Assembly: GCF_024721585.1 (NCBI RefSeq)
Contig: NZ_CP102629.1
Location: forward strand, 1,870,501 to 1,934,500
DNA: 64,000 nt
DNA from: Sphingomicrobium aestuariivivum
Lineage (GTDB): Bacteria > Pseudomonadota > Alphaproteobacteria > Sphingomonadales > Sphingomonadaceae
Direction of reading: 5' to 3'
In this document: positions 17,997-26,508 of the stretch, piece after piece
How positions within the stretch are numbered: the first letter of the stretch is position 1
Layout of the letters: each line of letters starts with the position of its first letter
Translations under genes and position numbers: made by a program
The notes under the pieces: generated by a model
Database searches by the model: none
Told to the model about the DNA's origin: nothing
The model's input: only the letters and a program-made list of their open reading frames with translations

Positions 17997-19109
17997 TTAC
18001 GCGGTCTGTTCCCACGCCCAGTCGAGCCACGGCCCGAGCTTCTCGATGTCGGCACTGTCGACAGTGGCGCCGCACCAGATGCGCAGGCCCGGGGGCGCGT
18101 CGCGATAGGCGCCGAAGTCGTAGGCGACATCCTCGTCCTCGAGCAGCTTGACGATCGCCTTGGCCCGCGCCGGCTCGCCGTCCACCGTGAGGCAGACGCC
18201 GGTGCGGCTCCGGAGGGCGGGATCGGTGCACAGGTGATGCAGCCAGTTGCGCTCCTGCACCAGTGCATCGACCGCGGCCGCATTGGCCTTGGCGCGTTCG
18301 ATCATGCCGTCGAGGCCGCCGATGCTGTTTGCCCATTCCATCGAATGGATCGCATCCTCGACGCAGAGCATCGAGGGCGTGTTGATGGTCGCGCCGGTGA
18401 AGATGCCTTCATTGAGCTTGCCACCCTTGGTCAGGCGGAACAGCTTGGGCAGCGGGCGGTCGGGCTTGTAGCTTTCGAGCCGTTCTACAGCGCGGGGGCC
18501 GAGGATGAGGACGCCATGCGCCGCCTCGCCGCCGAGCACCTTCTGCCAGCTGAAGGTGGCGACATCGATCTTGTCCCACGGCAGGCGGTGGGCAAAGACC
18601 GCGCTGGTGCTGTCGGCGAAGGACAGGCCCTCGCGGGTCTCGGGGATCCAGTCGCCGTCGGGCACGCGGACGCCCGAGGTGGTGCCGTTCCAGGTGAAGA
18701 GCACGTCGGTCGACCAGTCGACGCAGGACAGGTCGGGCAGGTCGCCATAATCGGCCTCGACTGCAATCGGATCGAGCTTCAGCTGCTCGATCGCGTCCTT
18801 GACCCAGTCCTTGCCGAAACTTTCCCAGCCCATCGCCGTCACGCGGCGCTGCCCGAGCATCGTCCACATCGCCATCTCGAAGGCACCGGTGTCGGAGCCG
18901 GGAACGATGCCGATTCGGTGCGAATCGGGCAGTTCGAGCAATTCGCGCATCATCGCGATGCAATGCGCGAGGCGGGCCTTGTTAACCGCACCGCGGTGCG
19001 ATCGGCCGAGGCCGTCGAGGTTCAACTTGTCGGGGCTCCAGCCCGGCGGCTTGGCGCAGGGTCCGGACGAGAAATACGGTCGTGCAGGGCGCACTTCAGG
19101 CTTCAACAT
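17997..19109 (-). CDS. serC: Phosphoserine aminotransferase
   Basis: PLP enzyme that converts 3-phosphohydroxypyruvate to phosphoserine. 370 residues, of the alphaproteobacterial SerC type. The PLP lysine is in TFSWQKVLGGEAAHG. N-terminal PARPYFSSGPCAKPPGW is typical. The ATG at 19109 has AAGGAGAG at good spacing, and that site lies in a small hairpin (19114-19129). Followed by serA, so the two first serine steps are together. Confidence 0.95.
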   Translation of the reverse strand: MLKPEVRPARPYFSSGPCAKPPGWSPDKLNLDGLGRSHRGAVNKARLAHCIAMMRELLELPDSHRIGIVPGSDTGAFEMAMWTMLGQRRVTAMGWESFGKDWVKDAIEQLKLDPIAVEADYGDLPDLSCVDWSTDVLFTWNGTTSGVRVPDGDWIPETREGLSFADSTSAVFAHRLPWDKIDVATFSWQKVLGGEAAHGVLILGPRAVERLESYKPDRPLPKLFRLTKGGKLNEGIFTGATINTPSMLCVEDAIHSMEWANSIGGLDGMIERAKANAAAVDALVQERNWLHHLCTDPALRSRTGVCLTVDGEPARAKAIVKLLEDEDVAYDFGAYRDAPPGLRIWCGATVDSADIEKLGPWLDWAWEQTA

Positions 19110-19113
19110 CAAA

Positions 19114-19129
19114 CTCTCCTTCCAGAGAG
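19114..19129 (-). promoter_or_regulatory. Hairpin covering the serC ribosome site
   Basis: On the minus strand CTCTC and GAGAG can pair around a 6-base loop; the right arm is part of the AAGGAGAG ribosome site of serC. A stem here would hide the site. A conserved serC leader RNA is known in other Alphaproteobacteria, mainly Rhizobiales, but I cannot show that this is one. Confidence 0.3.
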
Positions 19130-19242
19130 GCGCGCCGCGTTGGGGCGACGTGTCCCGGGACTTGGTTAAGCCGCTGCTTGGCAAAGCGAAAGACCGCTTT
19201 TGGGTACGGTGAAAATTTAACAAGAAATCGCGGTTTCCTGCG

Positions 19243-19257
19243 TTAAACCGACGTTAA
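19243..19257. promoter_or_regulatory. CtrA-type binding motif TTAA-N7-TTAA
   Basis: TTAAACCGACGTTAA matches the full alphaproteobacterial CtrA consensus exactly. It is 233 bases before the M23 peptidase ATG and 134 bases upstream of serC. The antagonist SciP is encoded in this window. Occupancy is inferred. Confidence 0.55.
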
Positions 19258-19489
19258 AAAGTTAATCTAACGCAAACGTCAACTCAACTCATCGCTTCGT
19301 CGTGGCAACTCGTCACGGAATAGGGAACGAGCGCTTGAGTTTCTTAACCAATCGGCGACAGGGTCATTCTCGACAAAGGCCTGTGAACCTTCACGGGCAG
19401 AGCGGGGAAGGATGGGGCCTTCCTATAGGTAGTGGGTGCGAATTCCTCCGGGGGAGGGGTCGCGACGAGTGACTGGAGCGGGCGGAACG

Positions 19490-20395
19490 ATGGCTTTCAA
19501 GTCGATTTTCAAGAGCGGGCTTTTGCGGGATCGCGAACTTTTCCTGCGTGACGGTGAACGGGTCACGCGGCTGAAGGTTTCGGCGATCAGCCAGGTTTTC
19601 GCCGTGGCGATGGTGTTCGGGCTGACCAGCTGGTCGGGCTTCGCCACCGCGCAGCTCCTCAACGAACGCGAAGAGGTGATGAGCCTCGAGCAGGAAATCG
19701 CCTGGCACAAGCAGATCGAGACCCGTCAGCGCGTCCTCGCCGAGATGGGCGCCCGCCTTCTCGACGAGCGTTACGCCGCGCAGGTCAAGGAGCTCGAGAG
19801 CCTCGGTGTCGCCGACCGCGTCGACGGTGTCGGTGGTCCGCTCGAAGCCGCCGCCAACGGTGACGAGACCTTCGCCCAGCTGTTCCAGAGCTGGAAGCGC
19901 CTCGACAATCTTTCGGAAGGCGCCATCGCGGTGCCGTCGGCCAAGCCGGTGGAAGCCGCGCGCCTCACCTCGAGCTACGGCACGCGTAACGACCCGTTCA
20001 AGAAGCGCCGTGCGCGTCACGCCGGCATCGACCTTGCAGGTCCGATCGGTACCCCGATCCTCGCCACCGCCGACGGTGTCGTGAAGCGCGCCGGCTGGAA
20101 CTCGGGTGGCTACGGCAACCTCATCGAAGTCGATCATGGCAATGGCATCATCACCCGCTATGCCCACCTTTCGAAGGTCGAAGTGCGGCGCGGCGACCGC
20201 GTGACCCGCGGCGAGCAGATCGGCAAGATGGGTTCGACCGGCCGTTCGACCGGCAGCCACCTCCACTATGAGGTCCGCATCGACGGTCGCTCGGTCAACC
20301 CGATCCCCTTCATGGAATCGACCGATTATCTGGTCGCCATGCGCGACGGCGGCGACGGCGACACCATGCACGCGATCGGCGGCGGCGCGCAGTAA
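19490..20395 (+). CDS. M23-family metallopeptidase (LytM domain)
   Basis: A 301-residue membrane-anchored cell-wall protein. A transmembrane segment lies at about residues 30-54, a coiled-coil/helical stretch at 60-105, and the LytM/M23 domain at about 155-280. The zinc ligands His177 and Asp181 (RHAGIDLAG) and the SHLHYEV motif with His257 and His259 are all present, so it should be an active endopeptidase cutting peptidoglycan cross-bridges. From the ATG at 19490 a GGAGCGGGCGGA stretch lies upstream. It sits behind an exact CtrA-type motif, fitting a role in cell-cycle-timed wall remodelling. Confidence 0.92.
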   Translation: MAFKSIFKSGLLRDRELFLRDGERVTRLKVSAISQVFAVAMVFGLTSWSGFATAQLLNEREEVMSLEQEIAWHKQIETRQRVLAEMGARLLDERYAAQVKELESLGVADRVDGVGGPLEAAANGDETFAQLFQSWKRLDNLSEGAIAVPSAKPVEAARLTSSYGTRNDPFKKRRARHAGIDLAGPIGTPILATADGVVKRAGWNSGGYGNLIEVDHGNGIITRYAHLSKVEVRRGDRVTRGEQIGKMGSTGRSTGSHLHYEVRIDGRSVNPIPFMESTDYLVAMRDGGDGDTMHAIGGGAQ

Positions 20396-20423
20396 GCGCC
20401 CGCTCCCCACGCCAACTTATTCC

Positions 20424-20454
20424 GAAGGGCGGTTGCCGGCGGCAGCCGCCCTTC
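20424..20454 (+). terminator. Hairpin terminator after the M23 gene
   Basis: GAAGGGCGG pairs with CCGCCCTTC, with a nested TGCC/GGCA stem. The tail is TTACAT rather than a pure T-run, so termination is probable but not textbook. Confidence 0.6.
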
Positions 20455-20467
20455 TTACATCGGGGCC

Positions 20468-20791
20468 ATGGATACACCGCTTCTCACTCCCAAGGCGGCA
20501 GCGCGCGTGAAGGCGATCGCCGACAAGCAGGGCAAGGCGCCCATGCTCCGGCTCGGCGTCGACGGCGGCGGCTGCGCGGGCTTCACCTATCGCTTCGAAC
20601 TGGGCGAGCCCGAAGAGGGCGACACGCGCTCGGAAACCGACGGGGTGACGCTGCTCGTCGATCCGGTCAGCCTCGATTTCCTCAAGGGCAGCGCGGTCGA
20701 TTTCGTCGAGAATCTCGGCGGCGCGAGCTTCCAGGTGACCAACCCGCAGGCGGCCTCCGGCTGTGGCTGCGGTTCGAGCTTCTCGATCTGA
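20468..20791 (+). CDS. erpA: Iron-sulfur cluster insertion protein, A-type (ErpA-like)
   Basis: A 107-residue A-type carrier that passes Fe-S clusters to target enzymes. The three conserved cysteines are Cys36 (GGGCAGF), Cys99 and Cys101 (GCGCGSSFS). N-terminal LTPKAAARVKAIA and QVTNPQAASGCGCG are diagnostic. Its TGA shares one base with the xth ATG (TGATG), so the two are coupled. IscA/SufA-type naming is possible; ErpA is favoured by location away from suf/isc genes. Confidence 0.87.
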   Translation: MDTPLLTPKAAARVKAIADKQGKAPMLRLGVDGGGCAGFTYRFELGEPEEGDTRSETDGVTLLVDPVSLDFLKGSAVDFVENLGGASFQVTNPQAASGCGCGSSFSI

Positions 20792-21570
20792 TGCCCAGTA
20801 TCGTCAGCTTCAACATCAACGGGATCCGCGCGCGCCTCGAGCGACTGACCGAGTATCTGGCCAAGGAACAGCCGGACATCATCTGCCTGCAGGAGCTGAA
20901 GTCGGCCGACGACACGCTGCCGAAGAAGGCGTTCGAGGAGGCGGGCTACCCCGGCGTCTGGCACGGCCAGAAGGGCTTCAATGGCGTCGCGATTCTCGCG
21001 AAGGGCGAAGAGCCCGAGCTGGTGATGAAGGGCCTTCCCGACGACCCCAACCCCGACCAGTCGCGCTACATCGAGGCGAAGGTGAAGGGGATTACGGTCG
21101 CCTCCATCTATTTGCCCAACGGCAATCCGGTCGGCACCGACAAGTTCAGTTACAAGCTCGACTGGATGGAGAAGCTGCGGCTCCACGCCGCCGACCTGCT
21201 CGCCACCGAGACGCCGGTGGTGCTGGCAGGCGATTACAATGTCATCCCCGAGGACCGCGACACTTTCTCGCGTTCGGCGATGAAGGATGACGCGCTGTTC
21301 CAGCCCGAAAGCCAGCAGGCCTTCCGGCGGACCGTCAACCAGGGCTGGACCGATGCGCTGCGCAGCTTCCACCCCGACGAGCCGCGGCTCTACACCTTCT
21401 GGGATTACCAGCGCGGGGCTTGGGCGCGCGATGCGGGCTTCCGCATCGACCATTTGCTGTGCTCGCCCTCGGCGGCCGACCGCCTTACCGGCGCAGGCGT
21501 GCACAAATGGGCGCGCGGCGAGGAAAAGGCCTCCGACCACGCACCCGTCTGGGCGACGCTCGCCGACTAG
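20791..21570 (+). CDS. xth: Exodeoxyribonuclease III (AP endonuclease)
   Basis: Base-excision repair enzyme that cuts DNA 5' of abasic sites. 259 residues. An EEP-fold with IVSFNINGIRARLERL at the start, the metal Glu in ICLQELKS, the catalytic GDYNVIPEDRD and the C-terminal SDHAPVWATL. Coupled to the ErpA-like gene by a one-base overlap. Its stop is 9 bases from the convergent GNAT-like gene, with no room for a terminator. Confidence 0.96.
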   Translation: MPSIVSFNINGIRARLERLTEYLAKEQPDIICLQELKSADDTLPKKAFEEAGYPGVWHGQKGFNGVAILAKGEEPELVMKGLPDDPNPDQSRYIEAKVKGITVASIYLPNGNPVGTDKFSYKLDWMEKLRLHAADLLATETPVVLAGDYNVIPEDRDTFSRSAMKDDALFQPESQQAFRRTVNQGWTDALRSFHPDEPRLYTFWDYQRGAWARDAGFRIDHLLCSPSAADRLTGAGVHKWARGEEKASDHAPVWATLAD

Positions 21571-21579
21571 GGGTAAGCG

Positions 21580-22716
21580 CTAGAGCGCTTTTTCGTAGAC
21601 GCGATAGGTGTGGTTGGTGCCGGCGCCGGGCAGCTGGGCGATCGACATCATGCCCTGGTTGTCTTCCAGCACCCAGCCGAACTCGCCGAAGTTGATGCCA
21701 TATTTGTCGACGCACACCCGGCGCGTGAACTCGATCATCATGAAGGCGAGCTGCGAGGCCATGCGGCCCTTCTGGTGCGACTTCCTGACGCCCATCAGCG
21801 GTACGCGGACGCGGCGCGTATAGGGCTTGCGCAGGCGCCAGAGCAGCTTGGCCCAGCCGAAGGGCAGGAGCCTGCCGTCGAGATCGTCGATCAGTTCGTT
21901 GACGTCGGGAATAGTCAGCATGAAGGCGACCGGTTCGCCGTCGACCTCGGCAATCTTGACGAGATCCTCGACGATGATGGGTTTCAGCTTCTTGCCCGCA
22001 TAGGCGATCTCGGCATCGGTCAGCGGGATATAGCCCCAATTGTCCGACCAGGCGTCGTTCAGGATATCGAGGATGATCGCGGCTTCCTCGTCGAACTTCG
22101 ACTTGTCGACGTCCCGGATGCGGATGCGCGGGTTCTTCTCGCCAAGCTGGATGAGCTTGTCGATCACGGGAATCATGTCGATGCGGATGTCGAGCGCGAA
22201 GGTGTGGAGGTCCTTGACCTTCGCATAGCCCGCATCCTCGACGTAGCCCTCATAGGCGGGGCTGTGGTGGCCCATCATCACCATCGGCTTTTCCTCGAAG
22301 CCGTCGATGAGCAGGCCGGGCTCGTCCCAGATCGACAGCGAGAAAGGACCGACCACGCTGGTGATGCCTTTACCGCGCAGCCAGTCCTCGGCGGCGGCGA
22401 TGAGCGCGGCGCCGGCCTCGGCGTCCTTGGCCTCGAACAGTCCCCAATGGCCCTGTCCCGGATAGCGCTCGATCCACAGGTGGTCGACATGCGCGCTGAT
22501 ACGGCCGACCACCTCCTCGCCGCGGCGGGCGAGGAAGAGCTGCAGTTCGCCATGCCCGAACCACGGGTTCGTGTCGGGATCGAGCAGCCCTTTCACCTCG
22601 GCCTTCAGCGGTGGCACCCAATAGGGGTCGTCGGCATAGATGGCCCACGGCAGGTCGATGAAGGCGGCGCGGTCGGCGCGGCTCGAGACGGGGGTGATGG
22701 CGAGCGCTTTTGACAT
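21580..22716 (-). CDS. GNAT-like acyltransferase of unknown substrate (YghO type)
   Basis: A 378-residue protein that relatives label N-acetyltransferase or, historically, dATP pyrophosphohydrolase. The middle part reads LARRGEEVVGRISAHVDHLWIE and the end reads RRVCVDKYGINFGEFGWVLEDNQGM, matching this GNAT-like family (YghO type), with WAIYADDPYWVPPL near the N-terminus. I see no nucleotide-hydrolase (Nudix) motif, so the old pyrophosphohydrolase name is unlikely. The ATG is at 22716. Role unknown; the family is often seen near lipid genes, and a desaturase is divergent here. Confidence 0.8.
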   Translation of the reverse strand: MSKALAITPVSSRADRAAFIDLPWAIYADDPYWVPPLKAEVKGLLDPDTNPWFGHGELQLFLARRGEEVVGRISAHVDHLWIERYPGQGHWGLFEAKDAEAGAALIAAAEDWLRGKGITSVVGPFSLSIWDEPGLLIDGFEEKPMVMMGHHSPAYEGYVEDAGYAKVKDLHTFALDIRIDMIPVIDKLIQLGEKNPRIRIRDVDKSKFDEEAAIILDILNDAWSDNWGYIPLTDAEIAYAGKKLKPIIVEDLVKIAEVDGEPVAFMLTIPDVNELIDDLDGRLLPFGWAKLLWRLRKPYTRRVRVPLMGVRKSHQKGRMASQLAFMMIEFTRRVCVDKYGINFGEFGWVLEDNQGMMSIAQLPGAGTNHTYRVYEKAL

Positions 22717-22873
22717 GGCGCAAAGCGCTAACCGCGAATGAATGCTTTGTCATCCTGGCTTCAGCTTGGTTTTGCTAAAAAACCGATCAAGCCGCCTCGT
22801 CGCCATGCGATCGCCATCATGGTGCCGTATTTGGCGAGGAAAGGCGCGAGGAACCGGAAAAGCGACAAGAATA

Positions 22874-23980
22874 ATGTTCGAAGCCAAGACCTTTGCCCCC
22901 GAAGAGACGGGATTTTCGCCGGCCGACGCGCCGCGCCCCGTTCGTGCGCCCAAGACCAATGACGACAAGGCGATGCTGAAGGCCGCCGCGCAGCTGACGC
23001 GCGACCTCAACCGTCCCGACGCGCGCATCTACTGGGCCGACCTCATGGCCTCGGTGCTGGTCGGCTATGGCGCGCTGGTCGCGACCATCCTCGCGGGGCC
23101 GATCGGCTTCAAGCTTGCCTTCGGCGCAGTGGCGACGCTTGCCCTCTATCGCGCCGGCAGCTTCATCCACGAGATCTCGCACATCAAGCGCGGTGACCTG
23201 CCATATTTCCGGCTCGTCTGGAACTTGGCTGTCGGCGTGCCGCTCTTTGCCCCGTCCTTCATGTACGAGGGCGTCCATAACCAGCATCACGCCAAGACCA
23301 AGTTCGGCACGATCGACGATCCGGAATATCTCCCGCTCGCCTCGATGAGGCCGTGGAGCCTGCCGCTGTTCATGCTGTTCGGCACGCTGGCGCCGGTGTT
23401 GCTCCTGTTCCGCTTCGCGCTGCTCGCGCCGTTGAGCTTCTTCTCGAGCCGTCTTCGCAAGCAGGTCGTCGAGAAATATTCGGGGCTGCAGATCAATCCC
23501 GACTTCCGCCGTGCCTGGCCCGAGGGCGAGTTCGCCCGCCAGTTCACCTATCAGGAAGTGGGATCGGTGATCTGGAGCTGGCTGCTGATTGGCTCGGTCG
23601 CGGCAGGCGTGGTGCCGGTGTCGGCCTTCGTCACCTTCATGGTCGTCGCCTGCGCGCTCATGGGCCTCAACCAGCTGCGTACCCTTGTCGCCCACCTGTG
23701 GGAGAATGACGAGCGCAAGCCGGTGACCGTGACCGAGCAGTATCTCGACAGCGTCAACGTGCCGCCGCCCAACGTGCTGAGCGCTTTGTGGGCGCCGGTG
23801 GGCCTGCGCTATCATGCGCTGCATCACCTGCTGCCGGGCGTACCCTACCACAATCTCGGCAAGGCGCATGCGCGTCTCAGCGCCGAGCTGGACGCGGGTT
23901 CGGCCTATCACAAGACGACCGCCACGGGCCTTTGGCCGCTGGTCGCCAACCTCGCCCGCCAGACGCTCAAGCGCGGCTAG
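22874..23980 (+). CDS. Membrane fatty-acid desaturase
   Basis: An integral di-iron desaturase of 368 residues. The three histidine boxes are visible: HEISH (99-103), HNQHH (135-139) and HALHH (near 313), with four hydrophobic stretches between. This group introduces double bonds or hydroxyls into acyl chains, and which chain cannot be told. An ATG start at 22874 is chosen because the homologous part begins there; upstream codons are open but read as low-complexity Arg/Trp. No clear ribosome site. A strong terminator follows. Possible substrates include phospholipid acyl chains or sphingolipids, since an spt cassette is in the same window. Confidence 0.9.
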   Translation: MFEAKTFAPEETGFSPADAPRPVRAPKTNDDKAMLKAAAQLTRDLNRPDARIYWADLMASVLVGYGALVATILAGPIGFKLAFGAVATLALYRAGSFIHEISHIKRGDLPYFRLVWNLAVGVPLFAPSFMYEGVHNQHHAKTKFGTIDDPEYLPLASMRPWSLPLFMLFGTLAPVLLLFRFALLAPLSFFSSRLRKQVVEKYSGLQINPDFRRAWPEGEFARQFTYQEVGSVIWSWLLIGSVAAGVVPVSAFVTFMVVACALMGLNQLRTLVAHLWENDERKPVTVTEQYLDSVNVPPPNVLSALWAPVGLRYHALHHLLPGVPYHNLGKAHARLSAELDAGSAYHKTTATGLWPLVANLARQTLKRG

Positions 23981-24008
23981 GCCGAGGCTTTCCTTATCGA
24001 TGAATGCG

Positions 24009-24043
24009 AAGCGCCATGTCCCTTACGGGGCGTGGCGCTTTTT
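24009..24043 (+). terminator. Intrinsic terminator of the desaturase gene
   Basis: AAGCGCCATGTCCC pairs with GGGGCGTGGCGCTT around TTAC (with G-T wobbles), then TTT. It lies between the desaturase stop and the convergent lptG stop at 24048. Confidence 0.82.
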
Positions 24044-24047
24044 CGTT

Positions 24048-25145
24048 CTACTCTTCCGAACGGATCAGGATGGCTTCGCCCAGCGCGGCGAAGAGGATGA
24101 CGGGCCCCCATGTGGCGAGCAGCGGCGAATAGACGCCCGCATTGCCCATCGCGAGGCTGAAATTGTCGGCCACGAAATAGGCGAAGCCCAGCGCCATGCC
24201 GATCACCGCGCGCAGGAGAAGCTGGCCCGAGCGCGCCAGCCCGAAGGCGGCGACTGCGGCGAGCAGCGGCATGAGGATGGTCGAGACGGGCCCGGTGATC
24301 TTGTGCCACCAGCCCGCGCGCGCGACCGTGGTCGACAACTGTGCGGCCTCGAGGTCGTCGATCGTGCGGCCAAGCTCGACGATGTTGAGCGCTTCGGGGT
24401 CGACCTTGGCGAGGCGGAATTGCGCGGGTTCGATGCCGCGAAGGCCGGTCTCGCGCGCCGCCTCGGTGACGAGGTTCATGCCCGCATCGTAGCGGCGCAC
24501 GCCCTCGAACATCCACTGGTCGCCATAGGGCCGCGCACGTTCCACTTCGACGATGCGCTCGACGGTACCGCGTTCGCGCTCGTAGAGGGTGAGGTCGGCG
24601 AGCTGGAAGTCCATCCCGCGGCCCGAGGCGCGGCGGGCGTGGACGAGCGTGCCGTCCTGCGCCAACCAGACATTGGTGTAGATGCCGGTCTCGGGCGGGA
24701 TCGGTTCGTAGTCGCTGTCCTTCCACGCGTTGATGACGCGCGCACTATCCACCACGACCACTTCGTTGAAGGCGAAGAGGACGCCGCCGAGGCCCGCCGC
24801 CGCGATAATCAGCGGGGCGAGGACCTGGTGCGCCGACAGGCCTGCCGCCTTCATCGAGATGACTTCGCTGTTCTGGTTGAGGCCGGCAAAGGCGATGAGG
24901 CAGCCCAAGAGTACCGAGAAGGGCAGGAAGCGGCTTACCAGCATGGGCAGGCGAAGGCTCGCATAGCGCCACAGGTCGGCTTCGGTGTTGCCTTCGACGG
25001 CGAGGATCTTGCCGCTCTCGCCCAGCAGGTCGAGCATGAGGAGGACGAGCACCAGCGCGACCAGCACGGCCAGGCTGCGGGTCACCATCAGCTTGACCAT
25101 GTAGAGCGCCAGCCGGCGCGAGGGCATGAAGTCGAGGTTGATCAT
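24048..25145 (-). CDS. lptG: LPS-export-type permease LptG (YjgQ)
   Basis: One half of the membrane part of the LptB2FG transporter that extracts lipid from the inner membrane for delivery to the outer membrane. 365 residues, with N- and C-terminal transmembrane bundles around a periplasmic jellyroll domain. Recognisable strings include YMVKLMVTRSLAVLVALV and LVSRFLPFSVLLGCLIAF. Coupled to lptF by ATGA overlap (25142-25145). In sphingomonads the cargo may be glycosphingolipid rather than classical LPS; that is inference. Confidence 0.92.
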   Translation of the reverse strand: MINLDFMPSRRLALYMVKLMVTRSLAVLVALVLVLLMLDLLGESGKILAVEGNTEADLWRYASLRLPMLVSRFLPFSVLLGCLIAFAGLNQNSEVISMKAAGLSAHQVLAPLIIAAAGLGGVLFAFNEVVVVDSARVINAWKDSDYEPIPPETGIYTNVWLAQDGTLVHARRASGRGMDFQLADLTLYERERGTVERIVEVERARPYGDQWMFEGVRRYDAGMNLVTEAARETGLRGIEPAQFRLAKVDPEALNIVELGRTIDDLEAAQLSTTVARAGWWHKITGPVSTILMPLLAAVAAFGLARSGQLLLRAVIGMALGFAYFVADNFSLAMGNAGVYSPLLATWGPVILFAALGEAILIRSEE

Positions 25146-26392
25146 GATGCGGCGCTCCCCTGCGCCTCGCGGGCTTCACGTGCCGCCTGCCGCCGCGCAA
25201 GCGCACGCGCGCGCGGGTTGGGCATGATCTTCTTCACCCCCTTGGCGACCTTGGAGAAAACCGCCTCGAGCGCGCCGATCGGCTGGCCGCCGGGGCGATG
25301 CGCGATGACATGGTACATCCAGCCGATGAGGACGACGAAGAAAAGGAAGGGCACGTAGAGCGCCACTTCGGGGTTGAGCCTTCCTTGCGCGCCCGCGCCC
25401 CAGGCATATTGGTTGATCTTGTGATAGGTCACCACCATCACGATTGCCACGAAGATACCGAGCGAGGAGCTGCTGCGCTTGGGCGGCACCGCCAGCGCGA
25501 TGGCGAGCAGCGGCAGCATCAGCATCATGATCACCTCGACGAGGCGGAAATGCAGGTTGGCGCGCGCGGCGAGCCGCTGTTCGAGCTCGGCTTCGGGCGT
25601 GAAATAGGCCAGCTGCGTCAGCTCGGGCAGGTAGAGTTCGCGGATCTGGTCGAGCCCGCGGTCGCGGAAAGCGCCCACGCGGGGCAGGCTGACGGGCAAA
25701 TCATAGCTGTCGAAGGCCAGCGTGCGCGGGGTGGCGAAATTGTCGGCATCCTGGATGAGGCGGCCGTTCTGCAGGCGGAAGATGATCGTGTCGGGATCGT
25801 CGGTGGCGAGGAATTCACCGCGCTCGGCGGTGGCGGCGACATCCATCTCGTCGGTCTTGAGCGAGACGAAGATGCCCGAAAGGTCGGTGCCTTCCTCTTC
25901 CGACTTGTCGATGCGCAGCGTGAGATTGTCGCCGAGCCGGTTGAACTCGCCGACCTTGATCGAGGCGCCGAGGGTCCCTGAGCGCAGGTCGAATTGCAGC
26001 CCCTCGTAGTTATAGCGCGCATAGGGCTCGACATAGCTGACGATGAAGAGATTGAGCGCCATCAGCGCGATGGCATAGAAATAGGGCACGCGGAGCATGC
26101 GGCCATAGCCCACCCCGATGCCGCGCAGCGCGTCGAGCTCGGAGGAGAGGGCAAGGCCGCGGAAGGCGAGGAGGATGCCGAGGAGCAGGCCGATCGGGAT
26201 ACCGAGCGCGAAATATTCGGGCAGCATGTTGGCGAGCATCTGCCACACGACGCTGACGGGTCCGCCCGCCGAGACGACGAAGTCGAACAGCCGCAGCATC
26301 TTGTCGAGCACCAGCAGCATCGCCGCGAGAAGCAGCGTGCCGAGCAGCGGAATGAAGATCGCCCGGGCCAGGTAGCGGTCGATCAGTGCCAT
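25142..26392 (-). CDS. lptF: LPS-export-type permease LptF (YjgP)
   Basis: Partner of LptG. From the ATG at 26392 (GGGAGA upstream) it has 416 residues; an ATG five codons up has no ribosome site. It starts MALIDRYLARAIFIPLLGTLLLAAMLLVLDKMLRLFDF, with TM helices at both ends and a beta-rich periplasmic domain in the middle. Relatively long C-terminal cytoplasmic tail rich in Arg/Ala (RARALARRQAAREARE). First gene of lptF-lptG. A 17-base inverted repeat (26434-26450) lies in the divergent region to the DUF2141 gene. Which is F and which G is by order and by similarity. Confidence 0.92.
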   Translation of the reverse strand: MALIDRYLARAIFIPLLGTLLLAAMLLVLDKMLRLFDFVVSAGGPVSVVWQMLANMLPEYFALGIPIGLLLGILLAFRGLALSSELDALRGIGVGYGRMLRVPYFYAIALMALNLFIVSYVEPYARYNYEGLQFDLRSGTLGASIKVGEFNRLGDNLTLRIDKSEEEGTDLSGIFVSLKTDEMDVAATAERGEFLATDDPDTIIFRLQNGRLIQDADNFATPRTLAFDSYDLPVSLPRVGAFRDRGLDQIRELYLPELTQLAYFTPEAELEQRLAARANLHFRLVEVIMMLMLPLLAIALAVPPKRSSSSLGIFVAIVMVVTYHKINQYAWGAGAQGRLNPEVALYVPFLFFVVLIGWMYHVIAHRPGGQPIGALEAVFSKVAKGVKKIMPNPRARALARRQAAREAREAQGSAAS

Positions 26393-26433
26393 TAGTCTCC
26401 CGTTCATCAACCGACCATGAAATTGCCCATATT

Positions 26434-26450
26434 CCGCCCATATAGGGCGG
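26434..26450. promoter_or_regulatory. Perfect inverted repeat between lptF and DUF2141 gene
   Basis: CCGCCCATATAGGGCGG has 6-base arms around ATATA, 42 bases upstream of lptF and 59 bases upstream of the divergent DUF2141 gene. A second stem, GGGGCGC (26452-26458) with GCGCCCC (26474-26480), follows. It may be an operator or a leader structure. Function is inferred. Confidence 0.4.
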
Positions 26451-26508
26451 CGGGGCGCCTCCTTCGGCGAAGCGCGCCCCCTGTGCCCATAGCCAAGAAG
26501 CCAAGTCA

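Larger units (their letters stand above)
19110..19489. other. Intergenic region between serC and the M23 peptidase gene (380 bases)
   Basis: No supported gene. It is AT-richer than its surroundings, especially 19210-19290. It holds the serC leader hairpin (19114-19129), an exact CtrA-type motif TTAA-N7-TTAA (19243-19257) and another TTAA at 19262. It must contain the divergent promoters of serC and of the M23 gene; I cannot place -35/-10 elements with confidence. Confidence 0.6.
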
